A stretch of DNA of 64,000 nucleotides, from contig RSEH01000014.1 in NCBI GenBank assembly GCA_006503475.1, forward strand, positions 178,822-242,821. Reading direction: 5' to 3'. This stretch comes from Stentor roeselii (taxonomy: Eukaryota; Ciliophora; Heterotrichea; Heterotrichida; Stentoridae). Positions 50,860 through 61,666 of the stretch are shown here, one piece after another. The translations under genes were made by a program, and so were the position numbers. The notes beneath the pieces are model-generated. The model searched no databases. It saw only the letters and a list, made by a program, of their open reading frames with translations, and was not told the DNA's origin. The stretch's first letter is position 1; each line of letters starts with the position of its first letter.

Positions 50860-52328
50860 TTAAGGATAATGAATAACAGCCCAGGCATGTGAATGAAAAT
50901 GTCCCTTACGATTTGCTTTTTCAATCATCGACTTGTGAGGAGAATTAATCCATATCACGAAACATTTCTCACAATAATCCCAATCAACACAATTCAAACA
51001 ATTATAACGAATTCCATTAATTTCTCCCTGACATCCAGAAACAAAGTCTCCTTGATTGTCGCAATTAGCATCATGACATCTGTCAGGCTCATATTCATAA
51101 AACTTTCCAGGTCCAAAACAATCCCTTCCAATAAAAATCTCATCAAGTGCTTGGCTTTCAGGTCCAATTCTGATCAGATGATGAGGGTGAACCAGTTTGG
51201 CTGATCCGACGCCAGGTTTTTCTTGTTTGTAGCAGTCTTCACAGAAATAAATATCAGGATCGCAAGTAATGCACAAATATTGAACTTGATTTGAATCGAG
51301 TGATTTACTGCATAGGTTACAAGTCTCACCTCTGGATATTGTGGATGTTGACTTGTAAATGATATTGCTGTTTATTTTAGGGAATATCTTCTTCATTTCA
51401 TTATCGAATTCTAAACCTATTTGCTCGTATTTCTGAGGTAACACTGAAAAAATATTGAAAGTGTAAGTAGATTTTGAAAATTCTCCTTTTTGAATGTCAA
51501 ATAGTTTGATACTGTAATGTGGGGGATCCAGACTGATGGATACTGAGCTTCAAATTCAGAAATTTTTGCCTCTGCTTGTGTTTTCATATTGTTAAAATCC
51601 TCTAAAGTGATACCGCCTACCTCACCTACTTCTTCACGTGCTACTTCCTTTACTTCAAAAGTTCCCTCTTCAATAAGTGATGTAATATCCGATTCTAAAT
51701 TGCGCTCCCAATAAAGCCCACTCCACAGAATCTTCCCCTTAAAAACCAGAGCATTGGTACCATACTGACAAATCCCCAACCTCCTTGGGGCTTCCGCTTC
51801 AATACAGCCAGTTCCAGCCCAAAAAATTTTTTCATTATTTAGGCCATTTCCCTCAATAAACTCGGTGAGCAAATCAGTCCTATCATTTAGACAAATTCCG
51901 ATATTTTCAACCTTTCCTTGCCATCTAGGATTCCTTAACTCCATATCAAAATTCTTCAGATAACACAGAGAATTACTGAAAGTTTGCCAAAAGGAAATTA
52001 AATATATTTTAGGATCATCTTCAGCGAATTTAAGAACTTGGGTTTCTGTTGTCCTCGTCACCTTCACTGGAAGATCCGGACAAGTATCACCTGGCAAGAG
52101 CCTGAACTCTAACCTTAGTTCAACTGATTTTTCTTCTTCGGTTAATGATGATAAGAATGTTTCTTTGTTTTCGGATTTTCCTGAAGCGTGGAGTATTTTG
52201 GTCGTGTACGGCTCAGCAGGGTAGCCAACGCTGGAGAAATTTATACAAGAGAATGAGCCTTTGATAAACTGATGGGCATCTAATTTATCTAGTAAGGATT
52301 CTGCTAAAGTTTCAATATTATCTAGCAT
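50860..52328 (-). CDS. Thioredoxin-like / ZZ zinc-finger fusion protein with an apparent frameshift
   Basis: ATG at 52328 opens a frame that covers an N-terminal region with a thioredoxin-like or redoxin-like pattern (PKIYLISFWQTFSNSLC, then ENIGICLNDRTDLL, then TNALVFKGKILWSGLY). The usual WCxxC is replaced, so redox chemistry is unlikely. The frame changes at the five-C run (five G on +, 51521-51525); from there the other frame continues into two ZZ-type zinc fingers (CNLC...CITC...FCEDCY, and CHDANC...CLNCVDWDYCEKC...HFHSHAW). One missing base would restore about 489 residues. ZZ fingers bind ubiquitin-like or N-terminal peptides in other proteins. The whole is probably cytoplasmic; its role is unknown. 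Confidence 0.7.
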
Positions 52329-52961
52329 TTTTTTATATCTAAGCAGGTTTTATTAGGTGTAAAGACTATTATCTGTACTAGGTTTCGAGTTATCAATTAT
52401 TCTATTATCATATCTCTATCAAAAAGTATTTTATGAGGTTCAACTAACTTTGGGATAGACTCTTGATCTGGCTCTGACTTTTATTTCCGAAGACTCTTTC
52501 ATCCATGGACAGAGCATTAGGATTCTCTTGATTAGAGTTACTTTCCGTTTAAGGATGATACTGAAAATTTGTTTTGACTATATATTTTAAAATTAGAGTT
52601 TTGTTAACAACATAGAATATTTATGATTTTTTTAGTCAGAATACTTCATTTTTCAACTTATTTAAATACTTCAAATCTTTTAGATCTGCATTTCCTTGGA
52701 TTATCAAAAGCCCTATTCTCATAGCCTATAGTCATCCAAATAATTACTGAATCACTTTGTACAGAAATACATCATTTGCTTTATTATATATCCTTCAAGT
52801 AAAATAAGCTTACGAAGATAAAATAATTTTTTCTGTTTGAGCTAACCTAAAAGCTACCAAATCCAAAAAGAATAATTTCAGGAATATTAATTTATATAAT
52901 ATATATTCTAGTACCCCTAAATTTTACTTATTCTAAACTTATATCGTATTTGGTTATAAAA
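52329..52961. other. Divergent AT-rich spacer
   Basis: Separates two start codons pointing apart, so both promoters should lie here. No ORF or RNA was seen. Confidence 0.4.
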
Positions 52962-54716
52962 ATGGAATCTTGCTTGTATTCTCTACTCGAAGCACTAAGA
53001 AAAGATTTTTCCAAAGAACTCAAAGATCATGAATATATTGAAGCCAATGAAATTCTTAGTTCATGGGACGAAAATTCTCTTTTAACTATCAGTGGACTCT
53101 CCAATAGTTTGAAGTTTTTCATTTCAACAGAATTGCTCTTGAAGACCTTATCTTCTGACTTGAATCCTACAACAATTGAAATAATATTTGAAAGTTTGAA
53201 CAATTTAAAATCTAAAATAAGCGATGATCTTATATATAAGGAACTCAAAGCAATCAAGCGACACTTGAAAAATAAATTGTTTGAATTTAACCTTGTTCCA
53301 GAAAACCTTGCAAGTACTTTCAAAACGATCAATGCAGGTGTTAAACTATCAGAGATGTTTGAAATTGTTTTTGGGGATGATTTAATTAAAAAACTAGCAC
53401 AAATATATAATAATTTGAAATTTATAAAGGGGAAGCTAATTAATCATGAGAGTTGTGCAGAAGAATATATAAAACTTAAAATTATCAAAGCTTATGATGA
53501 ATGCTGCAGTTTGAAGAGTTCTTATACAAAAAGACTGAATGAAACTTTAGCGCATCTTATTGATAACTCAACTGTGGATATTCAAGTGAAAGCATGTTTA
53601 AATCTCTTAAATAAAAAACGTGCAGAAGAACGACTTGATCTTTCAAGAATTGACAACCTTTGTGAAGAACTCGATAAAACCATAAAAAAACTCAAGGTTA
53701 ATCCTGATTACTTCGAATCCCTGCCTTCTAACCCATCTCAAAGTTATGCTTCTTCTGAATTATACAAAGTAATTCGAAAGTCAAGAATAGATTTAGAAGC
53801 TATTAAAGAAAAATTTCAAGAATTAAATATAAACAGGAACCCTTATCAGCCGACTTTTTTTGATTTCGAAACAATTTTTATATATACCCTTTATTTAATT
53901 TTATCATCTTCAGGGAACTGCTTGAATGAATTATCTAAATTCTCAGAGTTTAAAATGAATGGATTGAACTTATTAAAAGCTTTTCGATTTCTAAAAACTC
54001 TGCCTATTAACATCAGTCAGACTATTTGTGAAATCATGATTGGGGCAAGTGATCCTCGGTATCAATCATCCTTTTACAAGTTTTTCTTGAAAGATATGTA
54101 TAAAAATTTGAAGTATATGAAAATAAGTGATGAAGTTTATAATACTTTTATTTCCCTTGCTCTTAAGACTCCGATCAGGGAAATTTTAGAAAGGTTTAAA
54201 AATTCTGAATTTTCTCTTGAAGAAGTACTTCAAAGAGTCACTCCCAATATTTATTTTATGAGCTTTCCTGAAAAATTAACTGGAATTACACTGAAAACTC
54301 AACAGATAACTTTAAAGCTGTTTGAATCAGAGAATTTCAAAGAAGATCATAAACTTGGAGGATACTTTGTTGTTTATTTGCATGAACTTGCTCACTATTT
54401 GCAACGAACTGGGTTTGATTATGCTAGAGAAACAAATCAAAAAACTAGTCCAAAACTTGATCAGAGCGAGCCAGATGAGGGTGGAAAATCCTTAGAAATG
54501 CTTGTCTTTGGAAATGAAATGACACATATTTATTATAGTCAAGCAAGGTTTTTATTAGAAGGAATATATCCTAACGAAATTGAAAAATTTAGACAAAAAT
54601 TTGAATCAGAAATAAAAAGTGACAATCAACCACCCTTACCTCTCTATAGATCAAATGATATATTAGTTTTGGGTAATTGTGGAAGTTTTTATGGTTTATT
54701 ACCTCCTTGTTTTTAA
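52962..54716 (+). CDS. HExxH-containing protein, candidate zinc metallopeptidase
   Basis: Start chosen at ATG 52962 (the frame extends only to a TTG just upstream), giving 584 residues. The first 440 are almost entirely helical with coiled-coil patches and match no family I know. The C-terminal part holds YLHELAHYLQR, a clear HExxH zinc motif (H474-H478), followed by SEPDEGGKSLEMLVFGNE. Either E506 or E512 could be the third zinc ligand, 28-34 residues after the motif, in the style of gluzincins. There is no signal peptide, so a cytoplasmic peptidase with a large helical N-terminal domain is the best guess. Loss of activity cannot be excluded. Confidence 0.7.
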   Translation: MESCLYSLLEALRKDFSKELKDHEYIEANEILSSWDENSLLTISGLSNSLKFFISTELLLKTLSSDLNPTTIEIIFESLNNLKSKISDDLIYKELKAIKRHLKNKLFEFNLVPENLASTFKTINAGVKLSEMFEIVFGDDLIKKLAQIYNNLKFIKGKLINHESCAEEYIKLKIIKAYDECCSLKSSYTKRLNETLAHLIDNSTVDIQVKACLNLLNKKRAEERLDLSRIDNLCEELDKTIKKLKVNPDYFESLPSNPSQSYASSELYKVIRKSRIDLEAIKEKFQELNINRNPYQPTFFDFETIFIYTLYLILSSSGNCLNELSKFSEFKMNGLNLLKAFRFLKTLPINISQTICEIMIGASDPRYQSSFYKFFLKDMYKNLKYMKISDEVYNTFISLALKTPIREILERFKNSEFSLEEVLQRVTPNIYFMSFPEKLTGITLKTQQITLKLFESENFKEDHKLGGYFVVYLHELAHYLQRTGFDYARETNQKTSPKLDQSEPDEGGKSLEMLVFGNEMTHIYYSQARFLLEGIYPNEIEKFRQKFESEIKSDNQPPLPLYRSNDILVLGNCGSFYGLLPPCF

Positions 54717-57700
54717 TCACTCAATTAAGTAGAAAGACTATAAATAGTTAAAAATATTTCTTATAGCTAAATTATTTTATAATATATATAGATAAATAGC
54801 AGATGGCATCTAAAAATTAATCACAGATAAATATTATTATACCTTTATGATATTCCTATTAAATCTGAACACTTTTTTGAAAATAAGAAACCATTAAAAA
54901 TGCTTTTAATTAATTTGGATGAAGATTCGTGATAAATTACTCTTCAAGTTAAAACCAAATCTATAAATTATGTCAAGATTGCTCTTATTAAGATGTGTAT
55001 ACAGTGCATCTTGAACTCCACTCGCTCCAAAAAATGAATCCTAGACTTGCTTGAATTATAAGAATTATCATTCTTAGAAAACTTCTCTGATGGCTTAAAG
55101 GATATATACTGAAAGACTATCAAAATCTTTAATTCTAGGATATAAAAATTATTCTAATAATTGAACGGTTTTTCCTAATTCGACAAGGACCTGTGATATG
55201 TGTGCTTAAATTAAAGGTATGATAAAACTACCTCATAACAGGGCTGTACGAATGGTATTCAATATCAAAGTCTACTTCAAGATTAGATCGCTGCATCTTT
55301 TTTGGTAATTGAATCATTAGTTTCTTTTCCTGATGAACTAAAACATTGGATTATTATTAAAATTAATATTGGGTATGAAACTTCTAATTTACTATCTTAT
55401 TCTGATTAATAGAGTTAAATCATTTAAATTCTTCGCAAGATTAAAATTTTCTTTCTATATTTTTTAAATATTTTAGAAGAAACTATGCAAATTATTATGG
55501 ATTTAAATAATTGATATGTAGACATGAGATACTAATCTTTTAAAAATACTAATTCTTTGAATTAACTTTCATTTTGTTTTAAAAGTAATAAATAATAGGT
55601 TGATATGTAGCACTATAGTTATAGAGTTTTAGAATGATATAATATATATCATTTTTAATATTATTTTATATCTATATAGCCATAAAGTCAATTTGTTTGA
55701 TAACATGAAAATTAATTTTTTTGTTAAATTTAATACGATGAAATTTATTAATGTAAACTTAGTAAAATTAGTAAGTTTCAAGAATATATCACAATTTTAA
55801 TAGAAGATATATTAATGTTGAATCTGGATTCTTACTATGTGAATAGATCAATGTAAGGGTTGAAGTCAGTCTGTAAAGGTCAATCAGCCCTCAGTTTCGC
55901 AGAGTCGTAATCATTTTAAAGGAATTTTGGTGTGTGAAATCGTAAATCCAATCAAAACTTGATAGCTAATTTTCGAGTAAAGTTAATTGTTTTAATCAGA
56001 TGAAATACTATTGGAAGAGAAAAATTCCTTGAGTCATTTTTATTATATCGATAATCAGCCCGCTAAGTCAATATCAGAAATAATTCATCTTCCATAAGCT
56101 TGAACGTCATCAAGACCTGGATACTAGAGACCATTTATTATATTAAGAGGTGCTGAATCGTATACAGATTATATTATGTACGATTAATCCTGTCTGATAG
56201 TTCTAGAAAATATTCATTCACTAAAGGAATAACTTATAATCACAATATTCATTTTTGTAATTACCTTTCGGTTTAATATTATATATTTTTTGATTATCAT
56301 AATAAATTGGATTGAGTATAATCTTATATTTAGATAATTATCATTTTAAATTAGATTATAATTATATAAGAGGTGACAATCTGCTGTTGAATTAAATTTT
56401 GTCTAGAGAAAATTATTTTGTGATTTATTCAGAATTCTAGGTACATCTTACACTGATAAAATCATAAAAAACTCACCATCTAAATTATCAGCCTTTTCAT
56501 ATCTTTATAAATGTATTAACTAGGTAATAATACATACCTAATTGATTGAATAAACAACATATTCCTAATAAGTGGTAAAGAATCAATCAAATATATCATG
56601 AGGGATAATAATTAATGTTATATTATTGATTTCAATCTAGTTAATATTAATTAAATTACGTAAATTAAAGCTATAATTAGTATATCCTATTATAATGCAG
56701 GCAGATCTTCCATTCAAGTAATAATTATAAATTTCTCAAAATGATTTTCAATCAAGAGCATTATAAGTTTAGATCATATACATTTCATTTTTTCAATCAT
56801 TCTTTATAATATATGTAATTAAATTATTTCTAAAAAAAACTACACATCATTTGTAGTTGTAAGATTCATCAGTTTAATAAATGATAAATCACCTATAAAA
56901 TTAGATATTTAAGTGAATATTTATTTTTTAAGTTATTTTTCAATTGTTTCAGTTAAAAATGCCTAATAAGGAGTGATAATGGATATATTGGCCTTTCAGA
57001 ATGATCAATCTGTTTCAATTTTATAATCCATTCAGAAATTAATTATCAACTTAGTTCAATCCATAATTAGAAAATCAGAAAACCAAGAAGTTGATTCTTG
57101 TAAACATTATTTATGCGCAATTACATTAGAGTTTGAAATCTTCAAACCGATAAATCTTTAAATCCTAATCCTATATTAATAAAGGTTAATTCTAATAAAT
57201 CTATTACCAAAAGATTTTCAATATAGACTGCCGGTTTTCATTCTAATTTTAAAGTTGTATTATCTTTCAATGATATTCCCAATTAATTTAAATCTTTCTG
57301 GTAATTTAATTGTTAGTTGAAAATATTCTTATAATGAAAATTCTGCCTATTTCTATGAGAATACTTTTGTTAATTTCAGAACAGTTTTTTTCCAAGTATA
57401 GGCTACCATTCAGCTGAGGTTTTATCATTCAAGAGGTTCTGACTAGAAGGTTCTTCGAATGGCTAACCATTGAACAAGAAGCTCTTAGCGATGATGACCG
57501 AAATAATACCTTAAACATTACTTATAATAATAATACTTCCTAATTAACTCTACTTCCACGAGTCAATACTCTAACCAGGATGATAATCATAAGACTAAAA
57601 GTAAAGAAATCAAGCACAAATGATGTACATTTTGAAATTTTTAATAAGCCTTTCATCTACACCAGAATGGATTTTTTCATGATGACAGCCTGTTAGATCG

Positions 57701-58633
57701 TGTTTCGGTTTTTTTACAAGATTTAACTTTCTCTCAAACCAAGACTTATTCTAAATTTTCTTCAAATTCACAATTTCCTTTAAGACTAGTTGTCAGCATT
57801 TTCGAAGTGTTGAAAAATCCTATCCTTTGCTTGATAGTACACAAATTCTGAATGAATTTCAAAGGCAATAAACAAGCAATTGAGTCAAATCAATGAAATA
57901 TAACTATAAGTTTAATAATTATTTCGCTTTAATAATATATTGAACTTGAACTCGAAAAAAATGCTAAAAAAAACTCTGAAAACATATCGTCAGTTCTCTC
58001 AATTTAAAGATATCCTAATTTTAGTTTTCATGATTTTTTTAAGACAAATTCATTGAATCTTTTTCTTATGTGGAAAAATCAGAAGCGTCCTCATTTCACA
58101 TTATGATCACTTCTGTTAGTATTTATTTTGATAGAGATTCTGAATATTTTTTCTTTCTGATTTCATAAGATACAGCCTAATCCATATGTTGATTAAACTG
58201 ATTAAGTACTTACCTCTCAGATTCCTAATTCTTTTATCTAAAATTTCTTTATGTTTAGACTTCTGACAACTAATCATTAAGCTTTTCTTACAGAACAATC
58301 TAAATTCTCTTGAGTCAAAAACATCAAAAATCTATGATTCATCTCTGAAATTCCTATCTTCAAGTTTTTCTGATTATATTCAGTTTGATTGGATTTCCTG
58401 ATCTCAATACTTTTTGTCAATTACTCTCTAGAGGTAAAAAAAAATCCTTTTCAAGAAGCCTACCAAAAAATTTGCTAATCTTTTCTAAAGCACCCTTCTT
58501 CAAAGTCCGAATTAAATCAAAAGCGAATTTCTGCTAAATTAATTTCACTCCTAGAAAAATTTTTTCTTTGCCCTTGAAAAAAAAAAACAAAAACCTTTTC
58601 AAAACTAGTTGCTTAATCACAGGCTTCGATTTA
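54717..58633. other. AT-rich gene desert
   Basis: About 3.9 kb with no supportable gene. GC-richer patches near 55000-55060, 55860-55970, 56040-56170 and 57380-57690 interrupt very AT-rich DNA and could be relics, but no frame is open for long. A 60-codon minus frame at 58116-58298 looks like chance. Position 58500 onward should hold the promoter of the next gene. Confidence 0.35.
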
Positions 58634-61600
58634 ATGGCTGTAATAATGTTTGCTTTCGTGCTGGCAGGAATAGTCTTCGGGGAAGAGATAACCCTTGTAA
58701 ACGAAAGACAACACGTATTTAATCTTGATGCGAATAATCAAGATCCTTTAGTCTTTGTGATGGACGTAAAAGACTATATTGTTGGCGAGGCTCTAGTTAG
58801 CCTTGAATCAGATATGAAAGAAATTAATGAAGGACGAGTATTGTTGAAGGCTGGAGGAGATTCGATCCCGACAAACATGGAATATAAAGAAAAATTTGAA
58901 ATTTACTCTGGAGGTTCAGCGGAAATGATTTTTGAAATCATTCGCAAATCTAAAATTTACATTGTTATTGAGAGTGAGTACTCTTCCAGATTTAAAATCA
59001 CTCTTACTGTAACAGAGAAAACTGTAAAATTAATCGAAAACAAACCAGTAAGATTTACTAATTCCAGTCTTTTTTCATTTGAAGTAAAGAACTCAAGCTT
59101 AGATTACATTTCAATTTGGATTAATAAACATTTTGCAGTGAGTCTTGTGATGTACATAACAAAAGACTCGGATGAATTCCCAACTTACCTTAATACAGAG
59201 CCATTTTCGAAAACTTGGAGTGGAAATTTTGAGTACAGAACTACTGATATCAAGATAGGGTCGAAATTCCTTGTTTATATTTATTTGGGAGGTCCTGAAT
59301 CTGATGAGTTTTATGATGACTCCAGTTTTATTATGGTAAAAACTTCTAGTAAAGAGCTAAAACAACTTTATTTGGGAACAATTGAATATGGCATGATAGG
59401 AAATGGTGAAGATTTTGAATCTTATTTTTTCGATATCATATCACCTGATGATATCGCAACAATTTGCTTAGAAAATTCCGATGGAAATGGATATATTTTA
59501 ATTAGTCATTTGGAGAATGTTTCAAATGAGAACTTTGATTTTGCATCTGCATATAACCAAAATGCTTGTATTAATGTTAACCCAGAGGATAGAATCAAAT
59601 TAGGAAAAACTTCAGGTAAATATTTCGTAAGAGTGTTTGGTGCTGGAATATTCGCTTATAGTATTGTTTATTCAAACTTGAAATCAAAGTTTCATCCAAT
59701 CACGATAAATTATCCGCAAAGTGGTTTTGGATACAAAAATCTTATAAATTACTATACATTTGAATTTTTAGAAATTGAATCAAAAATCATGATTTTCCTT
59801 GAAGTCTTAACTGGAAACTCAGATTTATATGCAAAAGTCTGTAAAACCAATTCAACAGAGTGTGAATTCTCAGAAAATGAAATCGAGGATCCGATAGATA
59901 TATATTCCTCTACATTAAAAGAAGGAAATGAATACATAGAAATTCCTCATAATCCAATTAATTGCGAAGAACCTTCTAAATGCTCTTATATCATTGGAAT
60001 ACTTGGAAAGACTGAAAACTCACATTTTCAGATAGATTTAACCTCAACGGGAAATCAATTTATGCTATTTCCTGAAAAACCTGTAAATCTCAAAACATCA
60101 GACGATATCTATTTTATTGTCAGTAACTTCGCAACTTCTAAAGTCATTTTCGAAGTTACTACGTTAGGTGAAAGCATTCCATTGTGGGCTACATCAGAGT
60201 ATTCTTTTATTGAAAATAATAACAGTCAATTTTCTGTGATAAATTATTCACATACATTTACTTTCACAAGAGGTTATCAATTTCCATTAGCTAAATGGAA
60301 ATATAAATTATGTAGGTATGGACTGAAAGAATATTGGCTTTCAGTTGTTGTTCACATAGAAAAAATTACTCAAGGTGAAAATTATAGAATTTATTCAAAA
60401 ACTCCGATTCAAGATCTAATCTACGACGCGCCTGACCAAAACTATAAAATTTACTATTTTTCTCCTATTTTTACTGAATCAGAAATCATGATAAAAGTGA
60501 TGCCAATTTTTGGCAAAGTTAAATTTTCTTTAGCTAAAACCTCTGAAAAATTACGTGAAAAAATTGATATTGATGACTATGATTGGCTTGTTCCAAACAT
60601 CAATTTTATCAACGATTCCCTTGTTTTTAACATGAAATATGAAAATCCTTTCGAAAAATATAACGATACGTTTCTAGTACTTGTTAAGGGCGAAGAATTT
60701 ATTTTTGACAAGTCCGCAGTATACTTTATTGAATATTCTGAAAAAGTTGAAACCATAAAAGAATTCATTATGTATCCAAATCAAGGAATTAATCAAACTG
60801 TGACCCATGATGGATCTATAAAATTGAGATACCCTTTATACTACAAATATAGAGACGTTTACATTTCAATATCAAATACAGAAGATATTTATATCAATTA
60901 TAGATTATTAGTAAACAATACTGAAGTTGGTGAGTATCATCCTGTAATAATCCTTTTCTGGGAGGAGTATAAAGACATTTGCCTTTATTTGAATGATGCC
61001 AATCAAACAATTAACCAAACTGAATGCTACTTAGATATTTATATAGATTTTGAAGTGCATGGCTCTCTAGGCTATATTCACATGATCCTGAATGATAGTA
61101 CTTATGCTCCAGTTGAGGTAAAATTGAATTCACTGATAAAAAGAGATTGGGATAAATATGGATATTATTATTGTTATATTTCTGTCAACAATGACTTGAT
61201 TTTATCCCATAATCTTAATTACTTTGTTTATAATATAAGATATAGAATTGAAGACAGGAATAAACCTCAATACCTCGAACGGCCTAAGTATATGCTTTAT
61301 GGTCATAAGGTTAAAATTACAAGTAAAGAAATAAAAAAGCTCTGCCCTTCAGAAAATTGCACTTTTTTACTATTTATAAAGTGTACTGGATACGATGATT
61401 GTCCAGACAATTATCTAATAAGTCAGAAAAGTGATGATGATGATGATAGCAAATATAATATAAAAATTGTATTATGGGCTCTTGCATGCATTTTATTTAC
61501 CATTATCACTCTTATTATTTATTGTTGCCAAAGAAGAATCTATTCAAAATTTCGTAAGCAAGATCTTGGAAGCAAACATGATGTGATTCCATCTTCGAAT

Positions 61601-61666
61601 ATAGAAATGCAGCGAATCAATATTAAAGTAGAACACAGTGAGAGTCATTTAGATACGAAAATTTAG
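58634..61666 (+). CDS. Large type I surface protein with repeated beta-sandwich modules
   Basis: I start at ATG 58634, which gives a proper signal peptide (MAVIMFAFVLAGIVFGEE) and 1010 residues; the frame is open 22 codons further to a TTG in poly-A sequence. The ectodomain seems built of about seven modules of 110-150 residues, each with a YYTFEF- or YYFSP-like opening strand followed by an aliphatic strand and a D/N-L-Y-like strand (best case YYTFEFLEIESKIMIFLEV then SDLYAKV). This is reminiscent of PPC-type bacterial beta-sandwiches. An SDDDDDS stretch precedes one membrane helix (IVLWALACILFTIITLIIYCC) and a 40-residue tail. It is probably a surface-coat protein. It is the last gene before the telomere. 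Confidence 0.75.
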   Translation: MAVIMFAFVLAGIVFGEEITLVNERQHVFNLDANNQDPLVFVMDVKDYIVGEALVSLESDMKEINEGRVLLKAGGDSIPTNMEYKEKFEIYSGGSAEMIFEIIRKSKIYIVIESEYSSRFKITLTVTEKTVKLIENKPVRFTNSSLFSFEVKNSSLDYISIWINKHFAVSLVMYITKDSDEFPTYLNTEPFSKTWSGNFEYRTTDIKIGSKFLVYIYLGGPESDEFYDDSSFIMVKTSSKELKQLYLGTIEYGMIGNGEDFESYFFDIISPDDIATICLENSDGNGYILISHLENVSNENFDFASAYNQNACINVNPEDRIKLGKTSGKYFVRVFGAGIFAYSIVYSNLKSKFHPITINYPQSGFGYKNLINYYTFEFLEIESKIMIFLEVLTGNSDLYAKVCKTNSTECEFSENEIEDPIDIYSSTLKEGNEYIEIPHNPINCEEPSKCSYIIGILGKTENSHFQIDLTSTGNQFMLFPEKPVNLKTSDDIYFIVSNFATSKVIFEVTTLGESIPLWATSEYSFIENNNSQFSVINYSHTFTFTRGYQFPLAKWKYKLCRYGLKEYWLSVVVHIEKITQGENYRIYSKTPIQDLIYDAPDQNYKIYYFSPIFTESEIMIKVMPIFGKVKFSLAKTSEKLREKIDIDDYDWLVPNINFINDSLVFNMKYENPFEKYNDTFLVLVKGEEFIFDKSAVYFIEYSEKVETIKEFIMYPNQGINQTVTHDGSIKLRYPLYYKYRDVYISISNTEDIYINYRLLVNNTEVGEYHPVIILFWEEYKDICLYLNDANQTINQTECYLDIYIDFEVHGSLGYIHMILNDSTYAPVEVKLNSLIKRDWDKYGYYYCYISVNNDLILSHNLNYFVYNIRYRIEDRNKPQYLERPKYMLYGHKVKITSKEIKKLCPSENCTFLLFIKCTGYDDCPDNYLISQKSDDDDDSKYNIKIVLWALACILFTIITLIIYCCQRRIYSKFRKQDLGSKHDVIPSSNIEMQRINIKVEHSESHLDTKI

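Noticed and set aside
58116-58298. 60-codon minus ORF
   Set aside because: Lys/Ile/Leu-rich chance frame in AT-rich DNA, with no coding signal.
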